Assembly: GCF_901447155.2 (NCBI RefSeq)
Contig: NZ_LR588419.1
Coordinates: forward strand, 1 to 64,000
Reading direction: 5' to 3'
DNA from: Peptoniphilus catoniae
Lineage (GTDB): Bacteria > Bacillota > Clostridia > Tissierellales > Peptoniphilaceae
Length of the DNA stretch: 64,000 nucleotides
Shown here: in pieces, positions 53,397 through 62,627 of the stretch
How the letters are laid out: every line of letters begins with the position of its first letter
How positions within the stretch are numbered: the first letter of the stretch is position 1
Program-made: the position numbers and the translations under genes
The notes under the pieces: model-generated
What the model saw: only the letters and a program-made list of their open reading frames with translations
Database searches by the model: none
What the model was told of the DNA's origin: nothing

Positions 53397-55488
53397 TTAC
53401 ACCCAAAATAGAGAGCTCTCATGGATAAACTTTAACAAGAGAGTAATGGAGGAGGCCCTTGGAGAATCAGTGCCCCTATTTGAAAAACTTAATTTCCTAA
53501 AAATATTCTGTTCCAATTTAGACGAGTTCTTTATGATTAGAGTCGGAGGTCTAACAGATCTAAGTCTACTTAAAGATCAACAGACTGATAACAAAAGTGG
53601 ACTTACAGCATCAGAGCAACTTCAAATTATTTTTAATTCCATGGAGGATCTATACAAGAAAAAGGACAAGGTCTTTGAAACTGTTGAAGCTGAATTTAGA
53701 AAAGACGGTATCTATAATTTATCTACCGAAGAACTTACTAAGGCTCAAAGAAAAGCTGTTTATAAATATTTTAAAGACTACATAATGCCTGTCCTCTCCC
53801 CTTTAACCATAGGTATACAAAGGCCCTTCCCCTTTTTGGAAAACGGCTGCGAATATCTTATTCTTGAAATGGAAAAAAACGGAGAAACAAAATACGGCAT
53901 AATGGCACTGCCTAACATCCTGCCTAAAATAATAAAGCTTACATCATCTACCGGCTATCCCTTTATAAGAACATCAAAGGTTATTTATGAGTATGCTGAG
54001 GAATGCTACCCCAAATCTCAAATAACCGCCAAAACAATAATAAGGGTTACGAGAAATGCCGACCTTTCCGCAGATGATGAAATTTCTTATGACGAAGTGG
54101 ACTACAGGTCCCATATGAAAAAAATCCTTAAAAAAAGAAAAAGACTTCAGGCTGTAAGAGTCGAAGTAAATGAAAAAGCCAAGGATTCCTTCGAGACCCT
54201 TCTATGTAAAGAATTAAACATATCGGCAAATCAAATTATTCAAAGCGATGCTCCCCTTTCCATGGACTATGTAAGTGAACTTAGGGACTATCTAAGTGAT
54301 GAATTTATAAATCAAAATTCCTACAACAATTACCTTCCCAAGCTTGGAGAAAAATTCGGATTTACCGGAGATCTTATAGACAAGCTTAGAAAAAAAGACT
54401 ACCTTTTAAGCTACCCCTACGACAGTATGGAATCCTTCCTTAAACTAATAGAACAGGCCTCAACTGATGACAGAGTTGTAAGTATAAAAATTACCATTTA
54501 TAGACTTGCTAAAAACTCAAGACTTGTAAACTCCCTTTGCAGAGCTGCGGAAAACGGCAAGGAGGTCCTTGTTATTATGGAGCTTAGAGCAAGATTTGAT
54601 GAGCAAAGTAACCTTGACTACTCAAAACAGCTTTTCGATTCAGGTTGCAACATAATCTACGGAATGGCAGGCTACAAGGTCCATTCTAAAATCTGCCTAA
54701 TCACCCTAAAGGATGAAATAGGTTGGAGCTACATAACCCAAATAGGTACAGGCAACTACAACGAGATAACTGCAAGAGGCTATTCCGACTTGTGCCTTAT
54801 GACATCAAACTTTGAAATTGGAAAGGATGCAGTGAGATTTTTTAAAAATCTTTCAACGGGAAATCTTGACGGAAAGTACAAGTACCTTCTTCAATCGCCT
54901 TCCACTTTAAAATCATCGCTGCTTTTAGCAATGGATGAGGAGATTCAAAAAGGTCCTGATGGCTTTATCTTCTTTAAAATGAATTCATTAACAGACAGGG
55001 ACTTTATAGATAAGCTACAAGAAGCCTCCATGGCAGGAGTAAAGGTTCAGCTTATTGTAAGAGGAATTTGCTGTCTGCTTCCGGGAATAGAGGGCAAGAC
55101 GGAAAACATAGAAGCAAGGTCAATTGTAGGAAGATTTTTGGAACATGCAAGGGTCTATGTTCTCGGTAAAAATAATCCCAAGGTCTATATAGGTTCTGCA
55201 GACCTTATGACTAGAAACACCGAGCATAGAGTGGAACTCCTTTGCCCCATTCTTGATGACAAGATAAAAGATAGAATACTTAAATTTATGGACATACAAT
55301 TCTCAGACAATATAAAAGGCAGAAGGTTCGGTTCAGATGGAAATTTATACAAGATTATTGATGACAAAGCTAAAATAAGCTCACAAAACTATTTTATGGA
55401 AGAGGAATACAAATTAGAAGAAAGTAAGCCTGAAAAACAAAGCATCCTAAAGTCAATCGTATCAGTCTTTAAAAAACTCTTTAAGTAA
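53386..55488 (+). CDS. ppk1: Polyphosphate kinase 1
   Basis: A 700-residue PPK1. The N-terminal domain starts YTQNRELSWINFNKRVMEEA. The two phospholipase-D-like catalytic halves show the autophosphorylated His in AGYKVHSKICLI and the second in RFLEHARVYVLG. The Mg2+/ATP region GTGNYNEITARGYSDLCLMT is present. Makes polyphosphate from ATP, reversibly. Translation is coupled to ppx, so synthesis and breakdown are controlled together. Confidence 0.96.
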   Translation: MDFSYTQNRELSWINFNKRVMEEALGESVPLFEKLNFLKIFCSNLDEFFMIRVGGLTDLSLLKDQQTDNKSGLTASEQLQIIFNSMEDLYKKKDKVFETVEAEFRKDGIYNLSTEELTKAQRKAVYKYFKDYIMPVLSPLTIGIQRPFPFLENGCEYLILEMEKNGETKYGIMALPNILPKIIKLTSSTGYPFIRTSKVIYEYAEECYPKSQITAKTIIRVTRNADLSADDEISYDEVDYRSHMKKILKKRKRLQAVRVEVNEKAKDSFETLLCKELNISANQIIQSDAPLSMDYVSELRDYLSDEFINQNSYNNYLPKLGEKFGFTGDLIDKLRKKDYLLSYPYDSMESFLKLIEQASTDDRVVSIKITIYRLAKNSRLVNSLCRAAENGKEVLVIMELRARFDEQSNLDYSKQLFDSGCNIIYGMAGYKVHSKICLITLKDEIGWSYITQIGTGNYNEITARGYSDLCLMTSNFEIGKDAVRFFKNLSTGNLDGKYKYLLQSPSTLKSSLLLAMDEEIQKGPDGFIFFKMNSLTDRDFIDKLQEASMAGVKVQLIVRGICCLLPGIEGKTENIEARSIVGRFLEHARVYVLGKNNPKVYIGSADLMTRNTEHRVELLCPILDDKIKDRILKFMDIQFSDNIKGRRFGSDGNLYKIIDDKAKISSQNYFMEEEYKLEESKPEKQSILKSIVSVFKKLFK

Positions 55489-55489
55489 T

Positions 55490-55530
55490 AAAAAAAATCG
55501 GTAGCGATAAAAAACTACCGGTTTTTTTTA
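55490..55530. terminator. Bidirectional intrinsic terminator
   Basis: AAAAATCGGTAG and CTACCGGTTTTT form the stem, with a T run after it. It overlaps the tadA stop codon and separates it from ppk1. Confidence 0.88.
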
Positions 55531-55970
55531 TCCCTTAGGTCGGAAAAAAAATCAGAAATTAAATTAGAGCACTCCTTTTCCATAAGACCGAAAACACACT
55601 GGCAGGTGTGATTAAAATTATAATCCAGTAAATTTATCTTGGAGCCGCAGCAACCGAATCTTTCATTTCTTGCACCTATATAAACCTTGTTTATTCTAAA
55701 ATTTAAAATAGCACCGGCACACATGGCACAAGGCTCCAGAGTAACATACATATCACACATATCAAGCCTGTAGCTTCCCATAGCTCTTGCAGCATCCCTT
55801 AAAGCAACTATCTCCGCATGAAGAGAAGCATCTTTTTCAAACTCCTTTTTATTGAAACCTCTGCCTATTATCTCCTTGTCCTTAACAATTACACAGCCTA
55901 CAGGTATATCACCATTTTTATAGGAGATGGTTGCAAGTCTAAGGGCCTCCTTCATATAGATATCTTCCAT
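55515..55970 (-). CDS. tadA: tRNA adenosine(34) deaminase TadA
   Basis: A 151-residue zinc deaminase. The zinc and catalytic motifs are DASLHAEIVALRDA and LEPCAMCAGAIL. It converts A34 to inosine in tRNA-Arg(ACG). The start MEDIYMKEALRLA behind GGTGA is preferred to an in-frame ATG 18 bases upstream. A single gene. Confidence 0.94.
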   Translation of the reverse strand: MEDIYMKEALRLATISYKNGDIPVGCVIVKDKEIIGRGFNKKEFEKDASLHAEIVALRDAARAMGSYRLDMCDMYVTLEPCAMCAGAILNFRINKVYIGARNERFGCCGSKINLLDYNFNHTCQCVFGLMEKECSNLISDFFSDLRDKKNR

Positions 55971-56080
55971 AAAAATCACCATCTTCATACTAACATAAAA
56001 ATAAAATAAAAAATTTAAAAAATTTTTTATAAAAATGTTTTAAAAAACTTTTATAGGGTATTACTTTAATACCAAAGAAT

Positions 56081-56101
56081 TATAATAAATTTCTTTGGTG
56101 G
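56081..56101 (+). promoter_or_regulatory. Likely promoter region of the structured RNA
   Basis: TATAAT occurs at 56090-56095, inside a palindrome with arms ACCAAAGAA and TTCTTTGGT. The -35 region is AT-rich with no clear match, so the promoter is weak evidence. Transcription from it would start at about GGTGGGACC, just before the closing helix. Confidence 0.45.
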
Positions 56102-56716
56102 GACCTTGACAAATCCATCCGATATTTTGTCGTCACCAGGACGTTAATATAGATGTAAGATACCTACATTCATTTAAGTATTCCATCATCTATTTTAAAC
56201 TTATAATTTTAAAATCTCCGTAACTTAAGAGTTGGGTTCGGGTTCAGGTTTTATAACGTTAAGTTTAAAAAATATCAGAAAATGTATTAGAAAAGGTTTA
56301 GGTTTATCTCTAAGTAAGTTAGTTAAGGGTTATGTCCCTAATTAGTATGTTTGCTTATAGAAGATAAGTTTGTATTCCCGTTTAAATATTTAAGATAGGT
56401 TTATATAATATTTAAACAACTAGAAGTATTAAAATCAATTGATCTCCTTTCGATTAAAGAATGTTTCCCGACAATTAACGAAGAGCAAGTGATTGTTAGA
56501 GGAAATTCCATTAAATTTAAATAAATTATGAGATGAATCCTTTAGTTGACAATTGATTAAACAGTCAGGTCGGTAAGGTTAACCGATTAAATGATAATTT
56601 TTATGAATAGAAGGTTGATAGAGTAGTGATTGAACCAAAAGATTTTTGTCGGATGGATTTGTTTAAGATCTAAAAAGATAGTGGCATTTATTAAATAAAT
56701 ACACTATCTTTTTTTA
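56099..56716 (+). ncRNA. Large structured non-coding RNA candidate
   Basis: About 600 bases with no protein frame. ACAAATCCATCCGA at 56109-56122 pairs exactly with TCGGATGGATTTGT at 56649-56662, a 14-bp terminal helix enclosing about 525 nt. Local hairpins inside: CGTC/GACG (56131), ATGTA/TACAT, AACTTAA/TTAAGTT (56222 with 56261), AGGG/CCCT, CTTA/TAAG, GTTTAAATATT/AATATTTAAAC (56380 with 56407), TCGGT/ACCGA (56570), and possible longer pairs (TCGGG/CCCGA). A terminator follows. The size and closed architecture resemble ROOL-class RNAs. This is not confirmed by alignment. OLE RNA is less likely because no isoprenoid genes are linked. Confidence 0.75.
56671..56716 (+). terminator. Terminator of the structured RNA
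   Basis: AAAAAGATAGTG pairs with CACTATCTTTTT, with an inner ATTTATT/AATAAAT stem, followed by T7. Starts nine bases after the closing helix. Confidence 0.9.
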
Positions 56717-56951
56717 TGTCCTTATTCTTATATCATTATCTCCCTTGTTTTTTAATTAAATTTCTTACAAATTCTTTTAAGCTAATCCAAATCATTTATA
56801 AAAAATCTTATTTTCTTTCGATTTTTATTAATTTATTCATGTTAAAAGGTTAAACGACAAAAAATTCTTCATGCAATTAAAAATTAAAAGTTTATTAACT
56901 ATAAACCTTATACAGATTAAGTATGATATTATATTCCAAGGAGGAGATTTA
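56717..56951. other. AT-rich leader of the stalk-domain gene
   Basis: No frame with a ribosome site and no strong hairpin. A TATAAT-like ATTATA is seen near 56927. Presumed promoter and 5' leader of the next gene. Confidence 0.4.
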
Positions 56952-57968
56952 ATGAAAAGAAAAATTTCGCTATTATTAGTATTTATTTTGCTTCTTGCAA
57001 TACCTGTAAATGTATTTGCAAAGCGTCACGAAAACAGAGACATTAAAATATGGATTAACGACAGATATATAATGAGTGACGTTCACCCTTATATTAAAAA
57101 CAACAGAACCTTCGTACCCTTGAGATTCGTTTCAGAAGAGCTTGGATACAAGGTTACCTGGGAGGGAAAAAGCAGAAGTGTAATTGTAGAGGATGGATCA
57201 AACAAACTTATTTTTAAGGTAGGCTCAGCCAAGGTAAATGTAAATGGAAATTTTGAAACAATTGATGCACCTGTAGGCCTAAGAGATGACAGAACCTTTG
57301 TACCCCTAAGATTTATCTCTGAAAGAATGGGTGGATCAGTAGGCTACGATGTAACTAACAAGGTTGCACTAATAGGAAATGTAGATGACTATATACCTGA
57401 TGCTTACTATGAAATTAAATACTATGAAGGTAATAATCAACCTATAATCTTAAACTTTACAGTTAACTTTTACACTATGGAAATAAAAGATAGTTCAGGT
57501 AAAACTATTCAGTTTAACGATGACAGAGAAGTTGTAACTTATTTGGAAAAAAATCCACAAGCAGCGCCTGAAAGTACAAATAATGTACCTACAGATAAAC
57601 AACTTAAAGACCAATACTATGTTTCCCCTGAGTATCAAGATCCTTTTGTAGGTTCCTGGTATGGTAGAACAAAGACTATAGGCACTAATGAATACTATGA
57701 CGCCTATGCCTATATTGAAAGCACAGGTAAGGGCAAGTATACTATAAGGCATAGATCCATTAAGTCTAACGGATCTGAACTTGTAACTGAATCAAATGCT
57801 TTTATAAATGAAGACGGAAACTTTGAAGTGGAAGCATCCCATGCAACCACCTTGGCAACAGGAGACTTTAGTTATAGCTGGTACCATGTCCATGAAGAAT
57901 ATATATTTGACGGAGTGGGATATATGTATGAAAGCTCAGACCCTCTAAGAAACCTAACTAAATATTAA
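56952..57968 (+). CDS. Secreted stalk-domain (copper amine oxidase N-like) protein
   Basis: A 338-residue secreted protein with a signal peptide of about 25 residues (cleavage near VFA-KR). Two copper-amine-oxidase N-terminal modules sit at about 35-75 and 80-128, each with the RTFVPLRFxSE motif. The remaining 200 residues are unrecognised beta-rich sequence. Proteins of this type are found attached to the cell surface in anaerobic Firmicutes. The frame is open from 56871, but ATG at 56952 behind AAGGAGGAG starts the signal peptide. Followed by a strong terminator. Confidence 0.85.
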   Translation: MKRKISLLLVFILLLAIPVNVFAKRHENRDIKIWINDRYIMSDVHPYIKNNRTFVPLRFVSEELGYKVTWEGKSRSVIVEDGSNKLIFKVGSAKVNVNGNFETIDAPVGLRDDRTFVPLRFISERMGGSVGYDVTNKVALIGNVDDYIPDAYYEIKYYEGNNQPIILNFTVNFYTMEIKDSSGKTIQFNDDREVVTYLEKNPQAAPESTNNVPTDKQLKDQYYVSPEYQDPFVGSWYGRTKTIGTNEYYDAYAYIESTGKGKYTIRHRSIKSNGSELVTESNAFINEDGNFEVEASHATTLATGDFSYSWYHVHEEYIFDGVGYMYESSDPLRNLTKY

Positions 57969-57979
57969 AAAACAAATAA

Positions 57980-58018
57980 AGATCCCCGGATTGAATTATA
58001 AATCCGGGGCTTTCTTTA
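57980..58018 (+). terminator. Intrinsic terminator
   Basis: CCCCGGATT pairs with AATCCGGGG around a short loop, followed by CTTTCTTTATTTAT. Confidence 0.9.
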
Positions 58019-58122
58019 TTTATACCAGCTTTAAAACTTTTGATACCTTTAAGTCGCCTAAGTCTTATATAAAATTTAAAATTAATTTATATGTAAAGTT
58101 TCTTTCAATTTCTAAAAAATCG

Positions 58123-58151
58123 TTGACCCTAAAAATTTTTAATACTATGCT
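58123..58151 (+). promoter_or_regulatory. Promoter of the sortase gene
   Basis: TTGACC (58123-58128), 17-bp spacer, TATGCT (58146-58151). It leaves a leader of about 120 nt, and no other feature was seen in 58019-58281. Confidence 0.6.
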
Positions 58152-58281
58152 TCTATATAAGTATAAATTATTGCCTTATAATAATTTAAGAACATCATTG
58201 TAAAACAAGCTTTTATATACAAGAAGGATAGTTGAATTAACAGGTCTTATTTGTAAATACATAAGATACAAGGAGAAGAGA

Positions 58282-59013
58282 ATGAAAGGAAAAATTATAT
58301 CCATTATAAGATTAATTTTAATAGTGGTCTTGGCTATAAGCCTTTATAAAATTTATAACTACTATCAGGCCGGCAAAGAATATGAAAAAAGTATTGCAGA
58401 AGTTCAAGAACAACTTTATACACAGGAAGAACAATCCTCAGGCTACACCATTAACGAGGATGAAATAGCAAGGGGAAGAATTGCCGACCTTAAATCAGCC
58501 TATCCCTTTGTTGTAGCTTGGATAAAAATTCCCCATACAAGTATAGACTACCCCGTAGTAAAGACAAAGGACAACGACTTCTTTTTAACCCACAACTACA
58601 AGGGAGAATATAATCCCTTCGGTGCCATATATATGGACTTCAGAAATAACGAGCTTTTCACCGACCAAAACACAATACTCTATGGACACAACGTAATTAG
58701 GGGAGGCAACTTTAGAGACCTTCACCTTTATGAAAAAGAAGGATTTTTTGAAAAATCTCCTTATATAGAAATCTTAACAACAGAAGGCTACAAAAAATAT
58801 CAAATATTTGCCGCCTATATAGCAGGGCCCTTGGACAAGTTCAGAAGTCCAAGCTATAGCCCTGAGGAGGCTGAGGACTTAAAGGCATATATAAAAGAAA
58901 GAAATATTTTATCAGCTGACCTTCCTGAGGACTTTAAAGATGTTATAACCCTTCAAACCTGTTCGCCGAACAATAAACGTCTTGTCATTCAAGGAGTAAA
59001 AATAGAAGATTAA
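58282..59013 (+). CDS. srtB: Class B sortase
   Basis: A 243-residue transpeptidase anchored by one N-terminal helix (residues 7-25). Catalytic residues are His in TILYGHNVIRGG, Cys in ITLQTCSPN and Arg in NKRLVIQGVK. The TLxTC motif and the length mark class B. It cuts a sorting motif and links the protein to peptidoglycan. No substrate with a C-terminal sorting signal is seen in the window. The neighbouring SLH protein uses a different anchoring route. Confidence 0.93.
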   Translation: MKGKIISIIRLILIVVLAISLYKIYNYYQAGKEYEKSIAEVQEQLYTQEEQSSGYTINEDEIARGRIADLKSAYPFVVAWIKIPHTSIDYPVVKTKDNDFFLTHNYKGEYNPFGAIYMDFRNNELFTDQNTILYGHNVIRGGNFRDLHLYEKEGFFEKSPYIEILTTEGYKKYQIFAAYIAGPLDKFRSPSYSPEEAEDLKAYIKERNILSADLPEDFKDVITLQTCSPNNKRLVIQGVKIED

Positions 59014-59046
59014 AGGCAAATAAGAACAAAATACAAATAATAATAT

Positions 59047-59090
59047 ACATCCTCCTAACTGAAAATAACAGTAAGAGGATGTTTTTTTGG
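59047..59090 (+). terminator. Intrinsic terminator after srtB
   Basis: CATCCTC pairs with GAGGATG, with inner ACTG/CAGT pairs, then T7. Confidence 0.85.
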
Positions 59091-59164
59091 AATATAGAAT
59101 TTTATAAGATTAGAGAGTATAATGAAGTTGAATTTGTTAAATAAAACACACGAGGAGATGTTCT

Positions 59165-61981
59165 ATGAAAAAGAAACTATTTGCAATTATGTTAATCTTT
59201 GTTTTTGTCTTTTCCTTTAAGGCGCAAGTTTTTGCAGAAACTTTACCTACAGATGAAAAGGAAGAAACAAAAGAAGTAAAAACTTTAATGGTAAATGAAA
59301 AAGAAGAAGCAAGAACTTTAATGGAGGACGAAAAACTTTTAAGAGCACCATCTTTAGAAAAAACTTTCATTTTGACAGAACTTGATAAGGCCACAAATAC
59401 AGAAACAGAAATTGGTCAGTATGACACTTTGTTTAAAGCCATGGAAGCGCTTTCTAAAAGGGATCGAAATAATAAAGACTATGTATTAACTTTGACAAAA
59501 GATTATATAGACTTTAATGTAGAGGGTACATATAATGTTCAAAATGTTAATTTGACTGTAAAATCCGACGATAACGGTCCTCATACTCTTAAAGCATCTT
59601 TTTATAACCCTGCGTCACAAAGGCAAGGATACGCTTTTTTATTTAGCGACACTTCCAATATAAAATTTGAAAATATTACTCTAGATGGAGAAGGAAAGTC
59701 TCCTTTTATATCTACCACCAGATCTCATTATGATCAAATGTCTTACCCTACTGTAACTTTGGGAAATGGCACCCTTGTACAAAATTTTGTTGCAGTAACA
59801 GATGGAGGAGCAGAATTTAATTCTCCAATTGAAATTGACGGCAAGCTTATAATTGAGGATGGTGCAACTATAAAGGACAACACCAATAATAAAAGTGGTA
59901 AAGGGATAATTTACTGCACTAGAGGAGAAATTGAAATTAATGGCGGAACTTTTGAAAATAATGAATCTTCTAATTATGGCGGACTTATTATGGCCTTTAG
60001 TGACGTTAAAGTTACAATTAATGGCGGTGAATTTGTAGGCAATAAAGCAAAAAATGGAGGAGTTATATACTCAAACGGAGAATTAAATATTAACGGCGGT
60101 AATTTTGTAAACAACCAAGCAAGTTATGTAGGTGGAGTTGTACATGCCGGAGCAAAAGCACAAGTCAAAATAAAAAATGCAAACTTTGCAAACAACTCTG
60201 GTAATTTTGGCGGAGCAATTTATACAAGTAATTCAAAAAATGTAATAATTGAAGACTGTGATTTTAATTCCAATGTATCAGGATTTGGAGCAATTTATTT
60301 TAACGGTGGCTCCAATGAGTCAATAAAAAACTCAAGATTTAATAATAATTTCGCATTTAAGATAGGTAGTGCTATATACAATCGCAATAGCGATGTTAAG
60401 GTCGAAAATTCAGAATTTAAAAATAATGGAGAAATTACTGACTCCGGTAAAACATACACTTGCGTACATGGCGGAGCGATAGCAGTAGAAAAATTAAATA
60501 ATGATAATACAAAGCTAACTGTAAAAGCTTCTACTTTTGAGGGTAATAAAGCAGAAAAAGATGGAGGAGCAATTCACACAAGTGACAGCAAATATGAACC
60601 TGTAATTGATCCCAATACCGACTATAAAACCCTTGATATTGACGGAGATACAGTTTTTAAAAACAACAGTGCTTCAGGTTATTTCAATCCCCCTGAAAAC
60701 ATAAGTGAACTTGCAAATATAAAATTTAAAGAATCATCTTTTAAAGGAACGGATAAAGTTAAACCAGATCATATACTTAATAATTACGATATTAATTACA
60801 AAGCAAATATAGTTGTAACCTATAATCCAAACAATGGAGATAAGGTCTATGAAGACAAATTAAAAGGCAATGACATTAGCCAATATGTAATTAAATCAGA
60901 TAAAGATGTAAACTTTACAAATAATGCTAAACTTTTAGGATGGTCAAGGGATAAAAACGCTACTGAACCTGAATACAAAGTTGGAGATAAGGTTGATTTA
61001 AACAGCAACTTATATCTATATGCCGTTTGGGAAAAAAGTGTAGTTGTAACCTATGATCCCAACAACGGAGATAAAGTATATGAGGATAAATTAGAAGGCG
61101 GTAATATTAGCCAATATGTAATTAAATCAGATAAAGATGTAAACTTTACAAGTAATGCTAAGCTTTTAGGATGGTCAAGGGATAAAAACGCTACTGAACC
61201 TGAATACAAAGTTGGAGATAAGGTTGATTTAAACAGCAACCTATACCTATATGCCCTTTGGGCAAAAAAAGAAGTGCCTACACCCCAACCAAGGCCAGCT
61301 ATTGAAGTCGGCACACTTATAAGACCCCTTGAACAAAAAGTTGAACCTAATGTAGAAACTCATATAGCCTACATTAAAGGTTATCCCGACAACACTGTAA
61401 GACCTGAAGGAAGCATTACAAGAGCAGAGGCTGTTACGATGCTGGTAAGGCTTAAAGGCTACCCACTTATAGAGGCAAGGGAAATCTTTAAGGATGTAGA
61501 AAAAGATAAATGGTACTCACCCTATATAGATGCTGCTTACAGACAAGGTATTCTAGAAGAAAAAGAAGGAGAGCTATTTAGACCTGATGAAAATATTACA
61601 AGAGGAGAGCTCGCACAGCTAATAAGCCACATAGACAAAAAAAGTGATGCAAAGGCCCCCTTCACCGACATAGAAGGTTACAAATACAAGGATGCCATAG
61701 ACCAAAGCTACGGTAACAAAAGAATAATGGGATATCCGGACAACAGCTTCAGACCAAATGCTCAAATAACAAGAGCAGAAACTGCGGCGATGCTTAACAG
61801 GCTCTTTGACAGATCAGTAAAGGAAGAAGGGCTTAGAAATGTAGCTACAGATGGATTCAAAGACCTAAAGGATAAAAGCTACTGGGCATATTATGAGATT
61901 ATCGAAGCGTCCTACACTCACAACTATATAAGACTAAATCAAAATACCATAGAAGAATTATGGAAGACAATAATAAAATAA
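59165..61981 (+). CDS. Large S-layer-homology surface protein with beta-helix and InlB repeats
   Basis: A 938-residue exported protein. Signal peptide to about residue 25 (KAQVFA). A charged segment follows, then a right-handed beta-helix at about 90-500 with repeats of the PMP type (GGAIYTSN, GGVVHAGA, NGGxF/NGGxI). Two InlB B-repeats (550-625 and 627-702, each about 77 residues and nearly identical). Three SLH modules (729-935: YIKGYPDNTVRPEGSITRAE, ...IMGYPDNSFRPNAQITRAE) bind secondary cell-wall polymers. It is a surface adhesin or shield. It has AGGAGATG before the ATG. Confidence 0.92.
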   Translation: MKKKLFAIMLIFVFVFSFKAQVFAETLPTDEKEETKEVKTLMVNEKEEARTLMEDEKLLRAPSLEKTFILTELDKATNTETEIGQYDTLFKAMEALSKRDRNNKDYVLTLTKDYIDFNVEGTYNVQNVNLTVKSDDNGPHTLKASFYNPASQRQGYAFLFSDTSNIKFENITLDGEGKSPFISTTRSHYDQMSYPTVTLGNGTLVQNFVAVTDGGAEFNSPIEIDGKLIIEDGATIKDNTNNKSGKGIIYCTRGEIEINGGTFENNESSNYGGLIMAFSDVKVTINGGEFVGNKAKNGGVIYSNGELNINGGNFVNNQASYVGGVVHAGAKAQVKIKNANFANNSGNFGGAIYTSNSKNVIIEDCDFNSNVSGFGAIYFNGGSNESIKNSRFNNNFAFKIGSAIYNRNSDVKVENSEFKNNGEITDSGKTYTCVHGGAIAVEKLNNDNTKLTVKASTFEGNKAEKDGGAIHTSDSKYEPVIDPNTDYKTLDIDGDTVFKNNSASGYFNPPENISELANIKFKESSFKGTDKVKPDHILNNYDINYKANIVVTYNPNNGDKVYEDKLKGNDISQYVIKSDKDVNFTNNAKLLGWSRDKNATEPEYKVGDKVDLNSNLYLYAVWEKSVVVTYDPNNGDKVYEDKLEGGNISQYVIKSDKDVNFTSNAKLLGWSRDKNATEPEYKVGDKVDLNSNLYLYALWAKKEVPTPQPRPAIEVGTLIRPLEQKVEPNVETHIAYIKGYPDNTVRPEGSITRAEAVTMLVRLKGYPLIEAREIFKDVEKDKWYSPYIDAAYRQGILEEKEGELFRPDENITRGELAQLISHIDKKSDAKAPFTDIEGYKYKDAIDQSYGNKRIMGYPDNSFRPNAQITRAETAAMLNRLFDRSVKEEGLRNVATDGFKDLKDKSYWAYYEIIEASYTHNYIRLNQNTIEELWKTIIK
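60811..61265 (+). repeat. Tandem 231-bp coding repeat, two copies
   Basis: Copy 1 starts at 60811 and copy 2 at 61042 (period 231 bp). The last 150 bases of the two copies differ at only a few positions, so the duplication is recent or kept alike by gene conversion. Confidence 0.9.
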
Positions 61982-61982
61982 A

Positions 61983-62016
61983 TAAAAAAATCGCTCTTAA
62001 ATGAGCGATTTTTTTA
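61983..62016. terminator. Bidirectional intrinsic terminator
   Basis: AAAAAAATCGCTC and GAGCGATTTTTTT with loop TTAAAT. Serves the SLH gene and the convergent transporter operon. Confidence 0.93.
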
Positions 62017-62084
62017 TTTATTATTAACTTATTTAATTAAAAGCTTTAATAATTCAGACCTAAATAATCTTAAATACTTTTAGC

Positions 62085-62618
62085 CTATAAATCTCTACTA
62101 AGGTCCTCTTCCTTATCATAGCTAACCTCAATTGAGTCGGCATTTATAAAAATTCTTAAAGACGTCCAGTATTCTTCCCAAGTAATAAAGCCTTCAATTT
62201 GAAAGAACCTATAGCCTTGACTATAATAGAGCCAATTTATAGATGCATTTTTAATAATACCGAATTTGCTTTTTAAGCCCCGGGATGTATAGGCGTGATA
62301 GAGTCCATTTAAATCTGTAGAAATGGCATCTAACTCAACAATTTCTTTACCCTTAAACTTAGAGAACTCATCCTCTTTATAAAGCAGTAAGGAAGATGAA
62401 TCATAATCAACCCCCTTAAAGGAAAGCTCAACATTAGAAATCATACCTTTAACCTCCATGTTTTCATTAAGCAAATAACCTCTGTCAAGCTTAAATACAA
62501 GCTCCCTTCTTTGAGGAGGAAGACAAATTTCTACTATATTCTCATCATGAAAATCAAAGGGAAAAATTTTATTCTTTTTTAAATCCAGGTAAATAATATC
62601 GCCTCCCTTTAAAGCCAA
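62085..62618 (-). CDS. Unrecognised protein in a transporter operon
   Basis: A 177-residue soluble, beta-rich protein, acidic near the end. No known motif is recognised. It has no signal peptide or membrane helix, and no conserved Cys or His cluster. It follows the ABC ATPase gene by nine bases, so it is co-transcribed with the SsuBC/TauBC-like transporter. It is the last gene of the operon, before the terminator. Confidence 0.7.
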   Translation of the reverse strand: MALKGGDIIYLDLKKNKIFPFDFHDENIVEICLPPQRRELVFKLDRGYLLNENMEVKGMISNVELSFKGVDYDSSSLLLYKEDEFSKFKGKEIVELDAISTDLNGLYHAYTSRGLKSKFGIIKNASINWLYYSQGYRFFQIEGFITWEEYWTSLRIFINADSIEVSYDKEEDLSRDL

Positions 62619-62627
62619 TAAGTCTTA

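Noticed and set aside
56221-56320. GGGTTCGGGTTCAGGTT and GGTTTAGGTTTA runs taken as a possible telomere-like or CRISPR-like repeat
   Set aside because: The units are short, irregular and not evenly spaced. They fall inside the structured RNA and are better read as parts of its helices.
56099-56716. OLE RNA as the identity of the structured RNA
   Set aside because: OLE is usually linked to isoprenoid and related genes, which are absent here, and the sequence could not be matched from memory.
57991-58203. 70-codon plus-strand frame after the stalk-domain gene
   Set aside because: It starts inside the terminator stem, has no ribosome site, and its composition is that of AT-rich spacer.
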